Of a DNA stretch of 64,000 nucleotides, positions 45,692 to 55,091 are shown piece after piece. The position numbers were made by a program, and so were the translations under genes. Below the pieces are notes generated by a model. The model saw only the letters and a list, made by a program, of their open reading frames with translations, did not search any database and was not told the origin of the DNA. Every line of letters starts with the position of its first letter. Within the stretch, counting starts at the first letter, position 1. The stretch is from Palsa-504 sp963808315 (GTDB taxonomy: Bacteria; Actinomycetota; Actinomycetes; Streptosporangiales; Streptosporangiaceae), in NCBI GenBank assembly GCA_963808315.1, contig CAWEFK010000002.1, positions 124,001 to 188,000 of the forward strand. Reading direction: 5' to 3'.

Positions 45692-46261
45692 ATGCACGAC
45701 GCGGCGGCCAAGCCGCGGACCGATACCCGGGCCCGCGTCCAGCAGGTGGCGCTCGAGCTCTTCGCCGAGCAGGGGTACGAGAAGACGTCGCTGCGCGAGA
45801 TCGCCGAGCGCCTGGGGGTGACCAAGGCCGCCCTGTACTACCACTTCAGGTCCAAGGACGATATCGTCCACAGCTTCACCGACGACTATTTCGCCGAGTT
45901 CGACGCGCTCGTGGCGTGGGCCATGGAGCAGCCACGGAGCGAGGCGACCCGGCGCGAGGTGCTCAACCGTTACGTGGGGATCGTACTGGCCGGCCACGAG
46001 GTCTTCCGCTTCCTTGAGCAGAACCGTGCCTCGGTCGAGACCATGCACGGCGAAAAGGCCCGGTTCGCTCGCTTCCGCGATCGGCTCGACGATCTCGTCG
46101 ACGTGCTGGTGGGCTCCGACGCCCCGCTGCGGGACCGGGTGCGGGCCAGCACGGCCGTGCTCGCGGTCGGCGCGACCTGCCGGTTCTACCTGCGGCAGGC
46201 GGACGATCTGGACAAGCTGCGCGCCATCGTGCTTGAGATAGCCACCGACCTGACCAGCTAG
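45692..46261 (+). CDS. TetR-family regulator of the DHA2 exporter
   Basis: This 189-residue protein has an N-terminal TetR helix-turn-helix (VQQVALELFAEQGYEKTSLR, then EIAERLGVTKAALYYHFRSK) and a C-terminal ligand domain of unknown specificity. It lies divergent from the exporter, and the matched palindromes in the shared promoter are strong evidence of local autoregulated control. Confidence 0.93.
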   Translation: MHDAAAKPRTDTRARVQQVALELFAEQGYEKTSLREIAERLGVTKAALYYHFRSKDDIVHSFTDDYFAEFDALVAWAMEQPRSEATRREVLNRYVGIVLAGHEVFRFLEQNRASVETMHGEKARFARFRDRLDDLVDVLVGSDAPLRDRVRASTAVLAVGATCRFYLRQADDLDKLRAIVLEIATDLTS

Positions 46262-46306
46262 GCCCCGGCCGGGCGGGTCAGCTAGGCCCGTGGCCGGGCG
46301 GGTCAG

Positions 46307-47932
46307 CTACGCCCGTGGCCGGGCGGGCCGCCGCAGCCAGGCCAGGACGGGCTTGGTGTCACCTCGGTCCAGGACGAAGGCCACCGCTCCGAACGCGATG
46401 ACCGCACAGCCGGCCGCGACCACGGCGGTACCGGCCGCCAGCAGCTTGCCGGCCGCCGGCGCGGCCAGGCAGATGCTCACGCCCACGGCCGCGCTGACCG
46501 CTCCGGCCGCCAGCCCGGCCGCGGTCGCGCGGCCGACGCCCTGCAGCGCCGCCCGGCCGCAGATCCGGCGGGTCGCCATCACCACCGGGACGACCACCAC
46601 GGTCTGGCCGATGGTGTACCCCAGGGCGAGCGCGGCCACGACCAGCCGGGCCGGAGCCAGCTCGGCCAGGACCACGTCGGCCACGATCACCAGCAGCGAG
46701 CTTCCGGCCAGCGCCGCGGCGGCGACCTTGAGCCGCCCGAGCGCGAACATCACCCGCGACATGTTGGCGATCACCGCGACGCCCGCGATGCCGGGCGCGA
46801 ACAAGACGAACGCCTCGATCAGCTCGGGCCGTTGATCCGGTTGCCGGGCCAGGACATGAGCGGCGGGGATGGCGATCGCCGCGATCACGGCGGTGCCGAG
46901 CCACGACAGCAGCATGACCGCCCGGGTCGAGCCGGCGCAGGTCCGGTCGAAGGTCGGCCCGTCCCGGGCGGCCAGGACCGGGAACGCGCTGACCACGACG
47001 GAGGTGGCCAGGACCGAGGAGACCGAGCTGAACACCTGCCAGGCGTAGTTGTAGATGACGATCGCGCCCGTGGGCCCGCGTCCGTTGGCCAGCGTGATGG
47101 TGATCACGGAGGACAGGTCGATGACGATGAGCTCGATCACGCCGACGAGCGCCAGGCCGCCGGCCCGGCGGGCCACTCCGGGCGGGAACCGCAGCGTGGG
47201 CCGGAGCCGCAGGTGCAGCCGCCACGTCGGCACCGCACCCACGGCCACCAGCGCGGCGATGCCCAGCGTGCTGCCCGCCGCCAGGACCAGCTCGGCCGAC
47301 AGCGGCATCGCTGACAGCGGCCGCCCCCGGCCCAGGGGCACGAAGGCCAGGCAGGCCGCGATGACTACGAGGCTGGCGACGGCCGGCCCGAGGGCAGGCC
47401 CGGTGAACCGGCGATGCGCCTGCAGCAGGCCGTAGAGCACGACCGAGAGCCCGTACAGCAGCACCTGCGGCGCGAACACCTGCAGCATGTGACCCGTGGC
47501 GTTGACCACGTCAGCCCGGACGCAGTGCGCATGGGAGTTGACCGGGTTCAGCAGCGAGGCGATCGGCCCGGCCAGCACCTCGACCACCAGGGTCAGCGGC
47601 ACCAAGATGACCACGGACCAGGTCAGCAGCGCCGAGGAAATCTGGCCGACGCGCGCCTTCTCGGCCGGGTCGGCCGCCGACCGCTCGGCCGGGCGCGCCA
47701 GTACCGGGATCATCGCGCTGGTCAGCGCGCCACCGAGGACCAGCTCGTAGACCAGGCTGGGCACCTGGTTGGCGGTGACGTACGCCGTGCCCAGGCAGCT
47801 CGCCCCGACGGTCTGCGAGAACACAAGCACGCGGCCGAGCCCGAACATCCGGGACAGCAGGGTCAGCCCCGCTATGAGCGCGGCGCCGCGGGCGATGCCC
47901 GCGGCGCGCCGCGGCGCCAGCTCAGAGGTCAC
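46307..47932 (-). CDS. murJ: MurJ-like lipid II flippase (MviN family)
   Basis: This 541-residue membrane protein has about 14 helices and the MOP/MviN motifs GAALIAGLTLLSRMFGLGRV at the start and QVPSLVYELVLGGALTSAMI in helix two. MurJ flips the peptidoglycan precursor lipid II outward. The gene stands alone, not in the usual actinobacterial trxB/parA region, and lacks the C-terminal pseudokinase of mycobacterial MviN. It may therefore be a second copy, for example for sporulation or cell-surface glycan export. Confidence 0.8.
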   Translation of the reverse strand: MTSELAPRRAAGIARGAALIAGLTLLSRMFGLGRVLVFSQTVGASCLGTAYVTANQVPSLVYELVLGGALTSAMIPVLARPAERSAADPAEKARVGQISSALLTWSVVILVPLTLVVEVLAGPIASLLNPVNSHAHCVRADVVNATGHMLQVFAPQVLLYGLSVVLYGLLQAHRRFTGPALGPAVASLVVIAACLAFVPLGRGRPLSAMPLSAELVLAAGSTLGIAALVAVGAVPTWRLHLRLRPTLRFPPGVARRAGGLALVGVIELIVIDLSSVITITLANGRGPTGAIVIYNYAWQVFSSVSSVLATSVVVSAFPVLAARDGPTFDRTCAGSTRAVMLLSWLGTAVIAAIAIPAAHVLARQPDQRPELIEAFVLFAPGIAGVAVIANMSRVMFALGRLKVAAAALAGSSLLVIVADVVLAELAPARLVVAALALGYTIGQTVVVVPVVMATRRICGRAALQGVGRATAAGLAAGAVSAAVGVSICLAAPAAGKLLAAGTAVVAAGCAVIAFGAVAFVLDRGDTKPVLAWLRRPARPRA

Positions 47933-48049
47933 GGCACCGGCCAGGCCCCCACCCCGCTAGTTCGCTCGTCCAGTGGCTGAGATCCCCGCGGGACCGCAGA
48001 TCGGTAAGAATACGGCACGCAGCCGGGACGCACGGCGCCCCCGGCTGAA

Positions 48050-48547
48050 TTACCTGGCCGGGGCGTTAGCCGCGGCCCGGACCAGCGGGAGGACACGGTA
48101 AGGAACCTGGGCGGCCAGCGAGATCAACGTGGCCGAGCGCACCACACCCTCGGCGGACACGATCTTGTCGATCACGCGTTGCAGGTCCGCGTTGGAGCGG
48201 GCCACCACCCGGCAGAGCATGTCACCCGCCCCGGTGATCGTGTGCACCTCGAGCACCTCGGGGATCGCGCTGAGCCGCTCCGCGACCGGGTCGTGCCCGC
48301 CCGCCTGGCTGATCTCGATGGTGATGAACGCGGTGACCTCGTAGCCGAGCGCCGCCGGATCCACCTCGGGCCCGTAACCGGTGATCAGGCCCCGCTCGGT
48401 CATCCGGTCCAGCCGCGCCTGCACGGTGCCGCGCGCCACCCCGAGCCGCCTGGAGGCCTCGAGCACGCCCACCCTCGGCTCGGCCGCCAGCAGTTCGATG
48501 AGCGCCGCATCCAGCCGGTCGATCGCCTCAGGACCACTGGTAGTCAT
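48050..48547 (-). CDS. Lrp/AsnC-family regulator, probably of hpd
   Basis: This 165-residue protein has an N-terminal helix-turn-helix (VGVLEASRRLGVARGTVQAR) and a C-terminal RAM domain (VTAFITIEISQAGGHDPVAE, then VHTITGAGDMLCRVVARSNA). ATG 48547 has no ribosome site, so the mRNA may be leaderless. Two TGTAC half-sites sit directly before the start. It is divergent from hpd, and related Lrp proteins control tyrosine catabolism genes, so hpd is the likely target, with an aromatic amino acid as effector. Confidence 0.88.
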   Translation of the reverse strand: MTTSGPEAIDRLDAALIELLAAEPRVGVLEASRRLGVARGTVQARLDRMTERGLITGYGPEVDPAALGYEVTAFITIEISQAGGHDPVAERLSAIPEVLEVHTITGAGDMLCRVVARSNADLQRVIDKIVSAEGVVRSATLISLAAQVPYRVLPLVRAAANAPAR

Positions 48548-48649
48548 GTTGTACACATGTACCACTGTCCGTTCGGAATAAATAGGCAAACTGACCAGTA
48601 ATTACGTACTTGGTTGCGCATTTTGGTAACGCGATCGCATGATTGCCAC

Positions 48650-49756
48650 ATGACCACGCCAGCGCAGGACAGTTTCCCCATCATCGGCATGGACGCCGTG
48701 GTCTTCGCGGTCGGCAACGCGAAGCAGGCGGCGCACTTCTACTCGACCGCGTTCGGCATGCGGCGGGTGGCTTACCGCGGCCCCGAGACCGGGTACCCGG
48801 ACGAGGCGGCGCACGTCCTGGAGGCGGGCGACGCGCGGTTCGTGTTCCGCGGCCCGGCCCGGCCCGGCACCGCCTTGGGCGAGCGGGTGGCCGCGCACGG
48901 CGACGGCGTCGCCGACCTGGCGCTGCAGGTCAGCTCAGCGGAAACCGCCTACGACTACGCGGTCGCGCACGGCGCCCGCGGCCTGACGGCACCGCACATC
49001 GCCGAGGACGACTCGGGCAAGGTCGTGCTGGCCACCATAGAAACCTACGGCGATACCCGGCACACGCTGGTGGAGCGGTCCGGTTACTCCGGGCCTTACC
49101 TGCCCGGCTACGTGCCGGCCGGGCCGGTCACGGCGCCCGGCGAACGGCCCTTCTTCACCGAGATCGACCACTGCGTGGGCAACGTCGAGCTCGGCAAGAT
49201 GGACGAGTGGGTGGATTTCTACCACCGGGTCATGGGCTTCACGAACATGAAGGAGTTCGTCGGAGACGACATCGCCACCGAGTACTCCGCGCTGATGAGC
49301 AAGGTCGTCGCGGACGGGAGCCGCAAGGTCAAGTTCCCGCTGAACGAACCCGCCGTCGGCCAGCGTAAGTCGCAGATCGACGAGTACCTGGAGTTCTACG
49401 GCGGTCCCGGGGTCCAGCACATCGCGCTGACCACCGACGACATCGTGGCCAGCGTCCGGGCCATGACGGCGGCGGGGGTCGAGTTCCTGGCCACGCCCGG
49501 CAGCTACTACGACCAGCTCGGCACCTGGGTCGGCGACACCCGCGTGCCGATCGACGAGCTGCGCGAGCTTGGCATCCTGGCCGACCGGGACGAGGACGGC
49601 TACCTGCTGCAGATCTTCACCCAGCCGGTGCAGGACCGGCCCACCGTGTTCTTCGAGCTGATCGAGCGGCACGGATCGCAGGGGTTCGGCAAGGGGAACT
49701 TCAAGGCGCTGTTCGAGGCGATCGAGCGGGAGCAGGCCAAGCGCGGCCACCTGTAA
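48650..49756 (+). CDS. hpd: 4-hydroxyphenylpyruvate dioxygenase
   Basis: This iron enzyme converts 4-hydroxyphenylpyruvate to homogentisate in tyrosine breakdown. The 368-residue two-domain vicinal-oxygen-chelate protein shows the iron ligands His in FTEIDHCVGNVELG, His in GGPGVQHIALTTDD and Glu in PTVFFELIERHG, plus GFGKGNFKALFEAIEREQ near the end. No ribosome site precedes ATG 48650, so a leaderless mRNA is possible. It ends three bases from the convergent ilvA stop. Confidence 0.95.
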   Translation: MTTPAQDSFPIIGMDAVVFAVGNAKQAAHFYSTAFGMRRVAYRGPETGYPDEAAHVLEAGDARFVFRGPARPGTALGERVAAHGDGVADLALQVSSAETAYDYAVAHGARGLTAPHIAEDDSGKVVLATIETYGDTRHTLVERSGYSGPYLPGYVPAGPVTAPGERPFFTEIDHCVGNVELGKMDEWVDFYHRVMGFTNMKEFVGDDIATEYSALMSKVVADGSRKVKFPLNEPAVGQRKSQIDEYLEFYGGPGVQHIALTTDDIVASVRAMTAAGVEFLATPGSYYDQLGTWVGDTRVPIDELRELGILADRDEDGYLLQIFTQPVQDRPTVFFELIERHGSQGFGKGNFKALFEAIEREQAKRGHL

Positions 49757-49759
49757 AGG

Positions 49760-50997
49760 TCAGGCGAAGGCCAGCGTGTAGCCTGCGGCGCGCAGCGCCT
49801 CGATCACGTCGCCGCAGTGCTCCGGCCCGCGGGTCTCGACCTGCAGGACCACTTCGACCTCGTCGACGTGCAGGCGCGGGGCCAGCCGCTCGTGTCCGAC
49901 CTCCAGCACGTTGGCGCCCAGATCGGCCAGGTCAGCCAGGAGCTTGGCCAGCGACCCCGGGCGATCGGGCAGCCGGCAGCGGAACGCCAGGTAGCGCCCG
50001 GCCGCGGTGAGGCCGTGCCGGAGCAGCTTGGACAGCAGCAGCGGGTCAATGTTGCCGCCGGACAGGATCACCACCACCGGCGGCGTGAAGTCACGGGCGT
50101 GCTCGATCAGGGCTGCCACCCCGGCGGCCCCGGCGGGCTCCACCACCTGCTTGGCCCGCTCCAGGCACAGCAGCAGGCCGCGGGACAGGCTCTCCTCCGA
50201 GATCGTGACGATCCGCTCGGCCAGGGCGGACAAGATGGCGAACGGGATCTCCCCGGCCGGCTGACCGCGATGCCGTCGGCCATGGTGGGCGTGCCGTGGA
50301 CCGCTACCGGGTGACCCGCCGCCAGCGAGCCCGGATACGGGGATACGGCTTCGGCCTGGACCCCCACCACCCGGATCTCCGGGTCCAGGCTCTTGACCGC
50401 CACCGCGACACCGGCCGCGAGACCGCCGCCGCCCACCGGGACCACGACGGTACGCACCTGCGGGCACTGCTCGAAGACCTCGAAGCCGAGGGTGCCCTGG
50501 CCCGCCACGATGTCCGCGTGGTTGAACGGGTGGATGAAGACCGCGCCGGTGCGCTCCGAGTAGGCCAGGGCCTCGGCCAGAGCGTCTTCGACGTTGCTGC
50601 CGTGCATGATCACCTGCGCGCCGTAACCGCGGGTCGCCTGCACCTTGGGCAGCGGCGCCCCGTGGGGCATCACCACCGTCGCCGCGCAGCCGAGCAGCCC
50701 GGCCGCGTACGCGACACCCTGAGCGTGGTTGCCCGCGCTGGCCGCGACCACGCCGCGGGCCCGTTCGGCGCTGCTGAGCTTGGCGATCCTCAGGTAGGCG
50801 CCGCGGACCTTGAAGGAGCCGGTGCGCTGCAGGTTCTCGCACTTCAAGTAAACCGGCCCCCCGACCGTCTCGGACAGCACCCAGGAGTGCAGCATGGGCG
50901 TGTCGGAGATCACACCATGGAGCAACTTGCGGGCGCCGGCTACGTCTTCGGAGCTGACCACGTCAGGTGTTATTCCCACGGGATGCAAGTGTGCCAC
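49760..50997 (-). CDS. ilvA: threonine deaminase, ACT-domain type (one frameshift)
   Basis: The PLP enzyme deaminates threonine to 2-oxobutyrate. The N-terminal part shows KCENLQRTGSFKVRGAYLRI (PLP lysine), ASAGNHAQGVAYAA and VVPVGGGGLAAGVA. The C-terminal part (EIPFAILSALAERIVTISEE, GGNIDPLLLSKLLRHGL, then an ACT-like domain) is one frame away. The natural sequence GRPGEIPF is restored by adding one C at the C4 run at 50251-50254, a clear homopolymer deletion. About 412 residues fits the TdcB/IlvA1 type. GTG 50997 is chosen; starts at 50982 or 50964 are possible. Confidence 0.88.
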
Positions 50998-51118
50998 CCT
51001 CTCGCGATCCCGGCGGCCGTAGCCGGGGGCCAGCCTCCGGCCGCCGCCGCGCACAGGCTTCGGGCCGGAGCATGGGGCCGCCCGGATGCGAAGACGTACG
51101 ATCACGACATACTGTCGA

Positions 51119-52585
51119 ATGGTGCAGCAACACAGCCAGCGTCATCACGCAAGTACGCCCGCGGGCGCCGACCGTGCTCCCCGCAGCGAGCCACCGAGCC
51201 CCGCCACCCTAGCCGAGCTGCGAGCCAGCGGCCATGAATACCGCGGCGTCAAGGACGAGATCAGGCAGAACCTGCTCGCCCGGATGCGGGCCGGGCGCGA
51301 TCCCTTTCCCGGCATCGTCGGGTTCGGGCAGACCGTCCTGCCGCACCTCGAGCGCGCGCTGATCGCCGGGCACGACATCATCCTGCTGGGCGAACGAGGC
51401 CAGGGTAAGACCCGGCTGATCCGGACCCTGGGCGGGTTGCTCGACGAGTGGACCCCGGTCGTCGCGGGCTGCGAGATCAACGACCATCCGTACTCCCCGG
51501 CCTGCGCGCGGTGCCGGCGGCTCGCCGCCGAGCTGGGTGAGGACCTGCCGGTCAGCTGGCGGCACGCCAGCGACAGATACGGCGAGAAGCTCGCGACCCC
51601 GGACACCAGCGTCGGCGACCTGATCGGCGACATCGACCCGGTCAAGGTGGCGCAGGGGCGCACCCTCGGCGATCCGGAGACCATCCACTACGGGCTGGTG
51701 CCCAGGACCAACCGGGGCATCTTCTCCCTCAACGAGCTGCCTGACCTGGCCGAGCGGATCCAGGTGTCGCTGCTGAACGTGCTGGAGGAGCGCGACATCG
51801 GCATCCGCGGCTACGCGCTGCGGCTCCCGCTTGACCTGCTGCTCGTGGCCAGCGCCAACCCGGAGGACTACACCAACCGGGGCCGCATCATCACCCCGCT
51901 CAAGGACAGGTTCGGCGCGGAGATCCGCACCCACTACCCGCTGGAGCTGGCCGACGAGCTCGCCCTGATCCGGCAGGAAGCCGACATCAGGACGACCGCC
52001 GAGCTGCCCGACCACCTGGTCGAGGTGATCGCCAGGTTCACCCGGGGAGTCCGTGAATCGCCGGCCGTCGACGCTCGCTCCGGGGTGTCCGCGCGGTTCG
52101 CCATCGCGGCGGCGGAAAGCGCGGCGGCCTCCGCGGTGCGCCGGTCCGCGCTGGCCGGGCTCACCGACGAGACACCCGTCACCCGGGTCTGCGACCTGCC
52201 CGCCGTGGTCAGCACGCTGCGCGGCAAGGTGGAGTTCGAGGTCAGCGAGGAAGGCCGGGAGGAAGAGATCCTCGGCGCCCTGCTGCGGCGGGCGATCGCC
52301 GACACGTTCCGCTCCCGGCTGGGCAACGTCGACCTTTCCGGTCTGCTGGCCAAGTTCGAAGAGGGCGGAACCGTGGAGTCGGGCGAGCTGGTGCCCGCCG
52401 CCGACCTGCTGCAGCGGATCGGCGAGGTTCCCGGGCTGGCCAAGATGATGGCCAGGCTCGGCATGGACGGCGGCGAATCCTTCGGGCACGCGGCCGCCGC
52501 GATCGAGTTCGCCCTGGAAGGGCTCTACCTGATGCGCCGGCTATCCAAGGACAGCGCGAGCGGCACCAACGTGTACCGGACCTGA
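51119..52585 (+). CDS. AAA ATPase, Mg-chelatase ChlI/MoxR-like
   Basis: This 488-residue AAA protein has Walker A LLGERGQGKTRLIR, a metal-binding-like cysteine pair (DHPYSPACARCRRLA), Walker B region GIFSLNELPDLAERIQVSLL, and sensor LLVASANPEDYTNRGRIITP. It resembles the ATPase of a conserved actinobacterial pair (Rv0958 and Rv0959 in M. tuberculosis) whose partner is the vWA protein encoded four bases downstream. Such pairs act like chelatases or chaperones that insert metal or assemble a complex; the client is unknown. ATG 51119 has no ribosome site and may be leaderless. Confidence 0.87.
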   Translation: MVQQHSQRHHASTPAGADRAPRSEPPSPATLAELRASGHEYRGVKDEIRQNLLARMRAGRDPFPGIVGFGQTVLPHLERALIAGHDIILLGERGQGKTRLIRTLGGLLDEWTPVVAGCEINDHPYSPACARCRRLAAELGEDLPVSWRHASDRYGEKLATPDTSVGDLIGDIDPVKVAQGRTLGDPETIHYGLVPRTNRGIFSLNELPDLAERIQVSLLNVLEERDIGIRGYALRLPLDLLLVASANPEDYTNRGRIITPLKDRFGAEIRTHYPLELADELALIRQEADIRTTAELPDHLVEVIARFTRGVRESPAVDARSGVSARFAIAAAESAAASAVRRSALAGLTDETPVTRVCDLPAVVSTLRGKVEFEVSEEGREEEILGALLRRAIADTFRSRLGNVDLSGLLAKFEEGGTVESGELVPAADLLQRIGEVPGLAKMMARLGMDGGESFGHAAAAIEFALEGLYLMRRLSKDSASGTNVYRT

Positions 52586-52589
52586 GAAG

Positions 52590-54621
52590 ATGGCCAACTA
52601 CCGTTACGGCCGGTACACCGACGGCCCGGACCCGCTGGCGCTGCCGTACGACGTGCGCGGTGCCGTCGATGAGATGGGCGACGCGATCCTGGCCGGCGCC
52701 GACCCGGCCGACGCCCTCCGGGACCTGCTCAGAAGGGGCCAGACCGGGCGGCGCGGGCTGGATGACCTGCTCCGGCGGGTGCGCGACAGGCAGCGGGATG
52801 TCCGCAGCAGCGGCCGCCTCGACGGCATCCTCGAGCAGGCCCGCGCCCTGCTCGACACCGCCGTGGGGCAGGAGCGCGCCGAGCTTTTCCCCGACCCGGG
52901 CGACGAGGCCAGGCTGCGCGAAGCCGACCTGGACGCGCTGCCCGCCGATACGGCCCAGGCGATCAGGCAGCTGGCCGACTACGACTGGCGTTCGGCCGCG
53001 GCCCGCCAGACCTTCGACCGGCTGAAGGACCTGCTGCGCAGCGAGGTGCTCGACAGCCAGTTCCGCGGCATGAAGCAGGTCATGCAGAACCCCGACCCGC
53101 AGGCGATGCAGCGGGTCAAGGACATGCTCGCGGACCTGAACCAGATGCTGGCGGCGGATGCGCGCGGTGAGCACACCCCGGCCGACTTCGAACGCTTCAT
53201 GGACCATCACGGTGAGCTGTTCCCCGACCACCCGCAGAACCTCGAGGAGCTGGTCGACTCCCTGATCAGCCGGATGGCCGCGGCCGAACGGCTGCTGCGC
53301 TCGCTCAGTGCCGAACAGCGCGAGGAGCTCGCCGGGCTGATGGCCAGCGCCATGGACGACGCGGGCCTGGCCGCCGAGATGGCCGCTCTGGCCGACGCGC
53401 TCAGGTCCAGGCGCCCCGAACTCGACCGGGCCGACCTGGCCGGCGGCGTCCAGATGTCCGGTTCAGAACCGCTCGGCCTGGGGGACGCCACCACGGCGCT
53501 GGCCGAACTCGCCGACCTGGCGGAGCTGGAATCGGCGCTCAGCCAGGACTACCCGGGCGCGAGTTTGGACGACATCGACGAAGAGGCGGTCAGGCGGGCC
53601 TTCGGCCGGCAGGCGGTGGACGACGTCGAGGCCCTGCGCCGGATCGAGCGCGAGCTGGAACGGCAGGGTTACCTGGCCCGCAGCGGCGGCCAGCTCGAGC
53701 TCACCCCCAAGGCCGTGCGCAGGCTGGGCGACACGGCGCTGCGGCGGATCTTCGCCGACCTGAGCTTCGGCAGCCGGTCCGGCGACCATGACCAGCGGGA
53801 CGCCGGCCAGGCGGGCGAGCTGACCGGCACCACCCGACCGTGGGAGTTCGGCGACGAACAGGCCCTCGACGTCCCCGCCACCGTACGCAACGCGCTGCTC
53901 CGCAGCGCGCGCACCGGGGGCTTGCCCCGGCCGGGGGGGAATGGGGGGCGGGCAGCCCCCCCATGAGCGGGGGGGGTCTTGGGGGGGTCGTCCCCCCCGG
54001 CTAGCACCGAGCGACTTCGAGGTCGCGGAGACCGAGCGGCGGACCGCCGCGGTCGTCTCCCTGCTTGTCGACCTGTCCTACTCCATGCAGCTGCGCGGGA
54101 CCTGGGCCGCGGCCAAGCAGACGGCACTCGCGCTGCACGCGCTGCTGCGCAGCAAATACCCCCAGGACGCCGTCCAGGTCATCGGCTTTTCCAACTACGC
54201 ACGCGAACTGCGCGAGACGGAGCTCGCCGGGCTCGGCTGGGACATGGTCCAGGGCACCAACCTGCACCACGCGCTGTTGCTGGCCGGACGCCACATCGAC
54301 AAGCACCCCGAGCACGAGCCGGTTGTCCTGATCGTGACGGACGGCGAGCCGACGGCGCACCTGCAGCGCGACGGACGATCCTGGTTCGACTGGCCGCCGT
54401 CGCCCGAGACGCTTGAACTCACCCTGGCCGAGGTCGATAAAATGACCCGCAGGCACGCTGCGCTAAATATTTTCATGCTGGCTGACGACGCCAGGCTCAG
54501 TGCGTTCGTTGACAATGTAGCGAGGAGAAACGGTGGCCGCGTGCTGCAGGCGGCGCCCGAACGTCTCGGTGAGTATGTCATCCGGGACTTCCTACGCACC
54601 CGCGGCGCCAGTCGAAGGTAG
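52590..54621 (+). CDS. vWA-domain partner protein (frameshift at an internal G-run element)
   Basis: A 440-residue helical N-terminal region (MANYRYGRYTDGPDPLALPY, then RGMKQVMQNPDPQAMQRVKD) leads to a C-terminal von Willebrand A domain with the MIDAS motif LLVDLSYSMQL (DxSxS), QGTNLHHAL and VTDGEPT. The two halves are in different frames and are joined by a stretch of G and C runs at 53931-54000. It follows the AAA ATPase by four bases. The pair recalls ChlI/ChlD and MoxR/vWA systems, where the vWA protein binds the client. Confidence 0.8.
53931..54000. repeat. G-run/C-run palindromic element inside the vWA gene
   Basis: Seventy bases contain G7, G6, C7, G8, G7 and C7 runs. They form nested hairpins (G7-TCGT-C7; G6-CGGGCAG-C6) and could also form a G-quadruplex on the plus strand. 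The element lies between the helical and vWA domains and coincides with the frame change. It is either an inserted short repeat or a linker prone to sequencing error. Confidence 0.7.
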
Positions 54622-54733
54622 ATTTTCTTAGTCGGCTGGGACCCTAGGCTTGGTGCGGCCGGCCGGCACCAGGCGGCCGCGGTCGGCCGGCAACTAACGG
54701 AGCTTTACCGCATTGCCCAAACCAGGAGGAATC

Positions 54734-55042
54734 GTGAGTTCTACGAGCGGATCAGTCGAGAGGTCATCGGGTAAGACGATACTCGCCGTGATCCTCGGCA
54801 TCATCGCGCTGATTTTCATCGTGGTGGCCATCATTTACCTGGCCGAACCGGCCAAATCGCTGCCCAGCTTCATCCCCGGGCACATCGCCGGCTCCAGCGG
54901 TCATCACCCGCTCAAGGCGACTGGCTCGTTGGTCGTGGGCATTGTCTTCGCGGTCGGTGCCTGGTTCGCCCTCGCCTACAAGCCCAAGCCGCAGGCCCCG
55001 GCCGCCAGCGACGTGGAGAGCTCGCCCGCAGCCCGGAACTGA
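54734..55042 (+). CDS. small two-helix membrane protein
   Basis: This 102-residue protein starts at GTG 54734 with a textbook AGGAGG upstream. It has two membrane helices (ILAVILGIIALIFIVVAIIY, and GSLVVGIVFAVGAWFALAY) separated by a loop with FIPGHIAGSSGHHPLKATG, and short Ser/Ala-rich ends. Small proteins of this plan are common in actinobacteria. The function is unknown. It is followed by a bidirectional terminator. Confidence 0.75.
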   Translation: MSSTSGSVERSSGKTILAVILGIIALIFIVVAIIYLAEPAKSLPSFIPGHIAGSSGHHPLKATGSLVVGIVFAVGAWFALAYKPKPQAPAASDVESSPAARN

Positions 55043-55050
55043 CACCGCCG

Positions 55051-55083
55051 GCGCCCGCGCCCGCTGTGGCGGGACGCGGGCGC
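55051..55083. terminator. bidirectional terminator before metB
   Basis: A 14-bp GC-rich stem (GCGCCCGCG, one bulge, CCCGC; loop TGTG) is followed by TTT on the plus strand. It separates the small membrane protein gene from the convergent metB. Confidence 0.85.
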
Positions 55084-55091
55084 TTTGGGGG

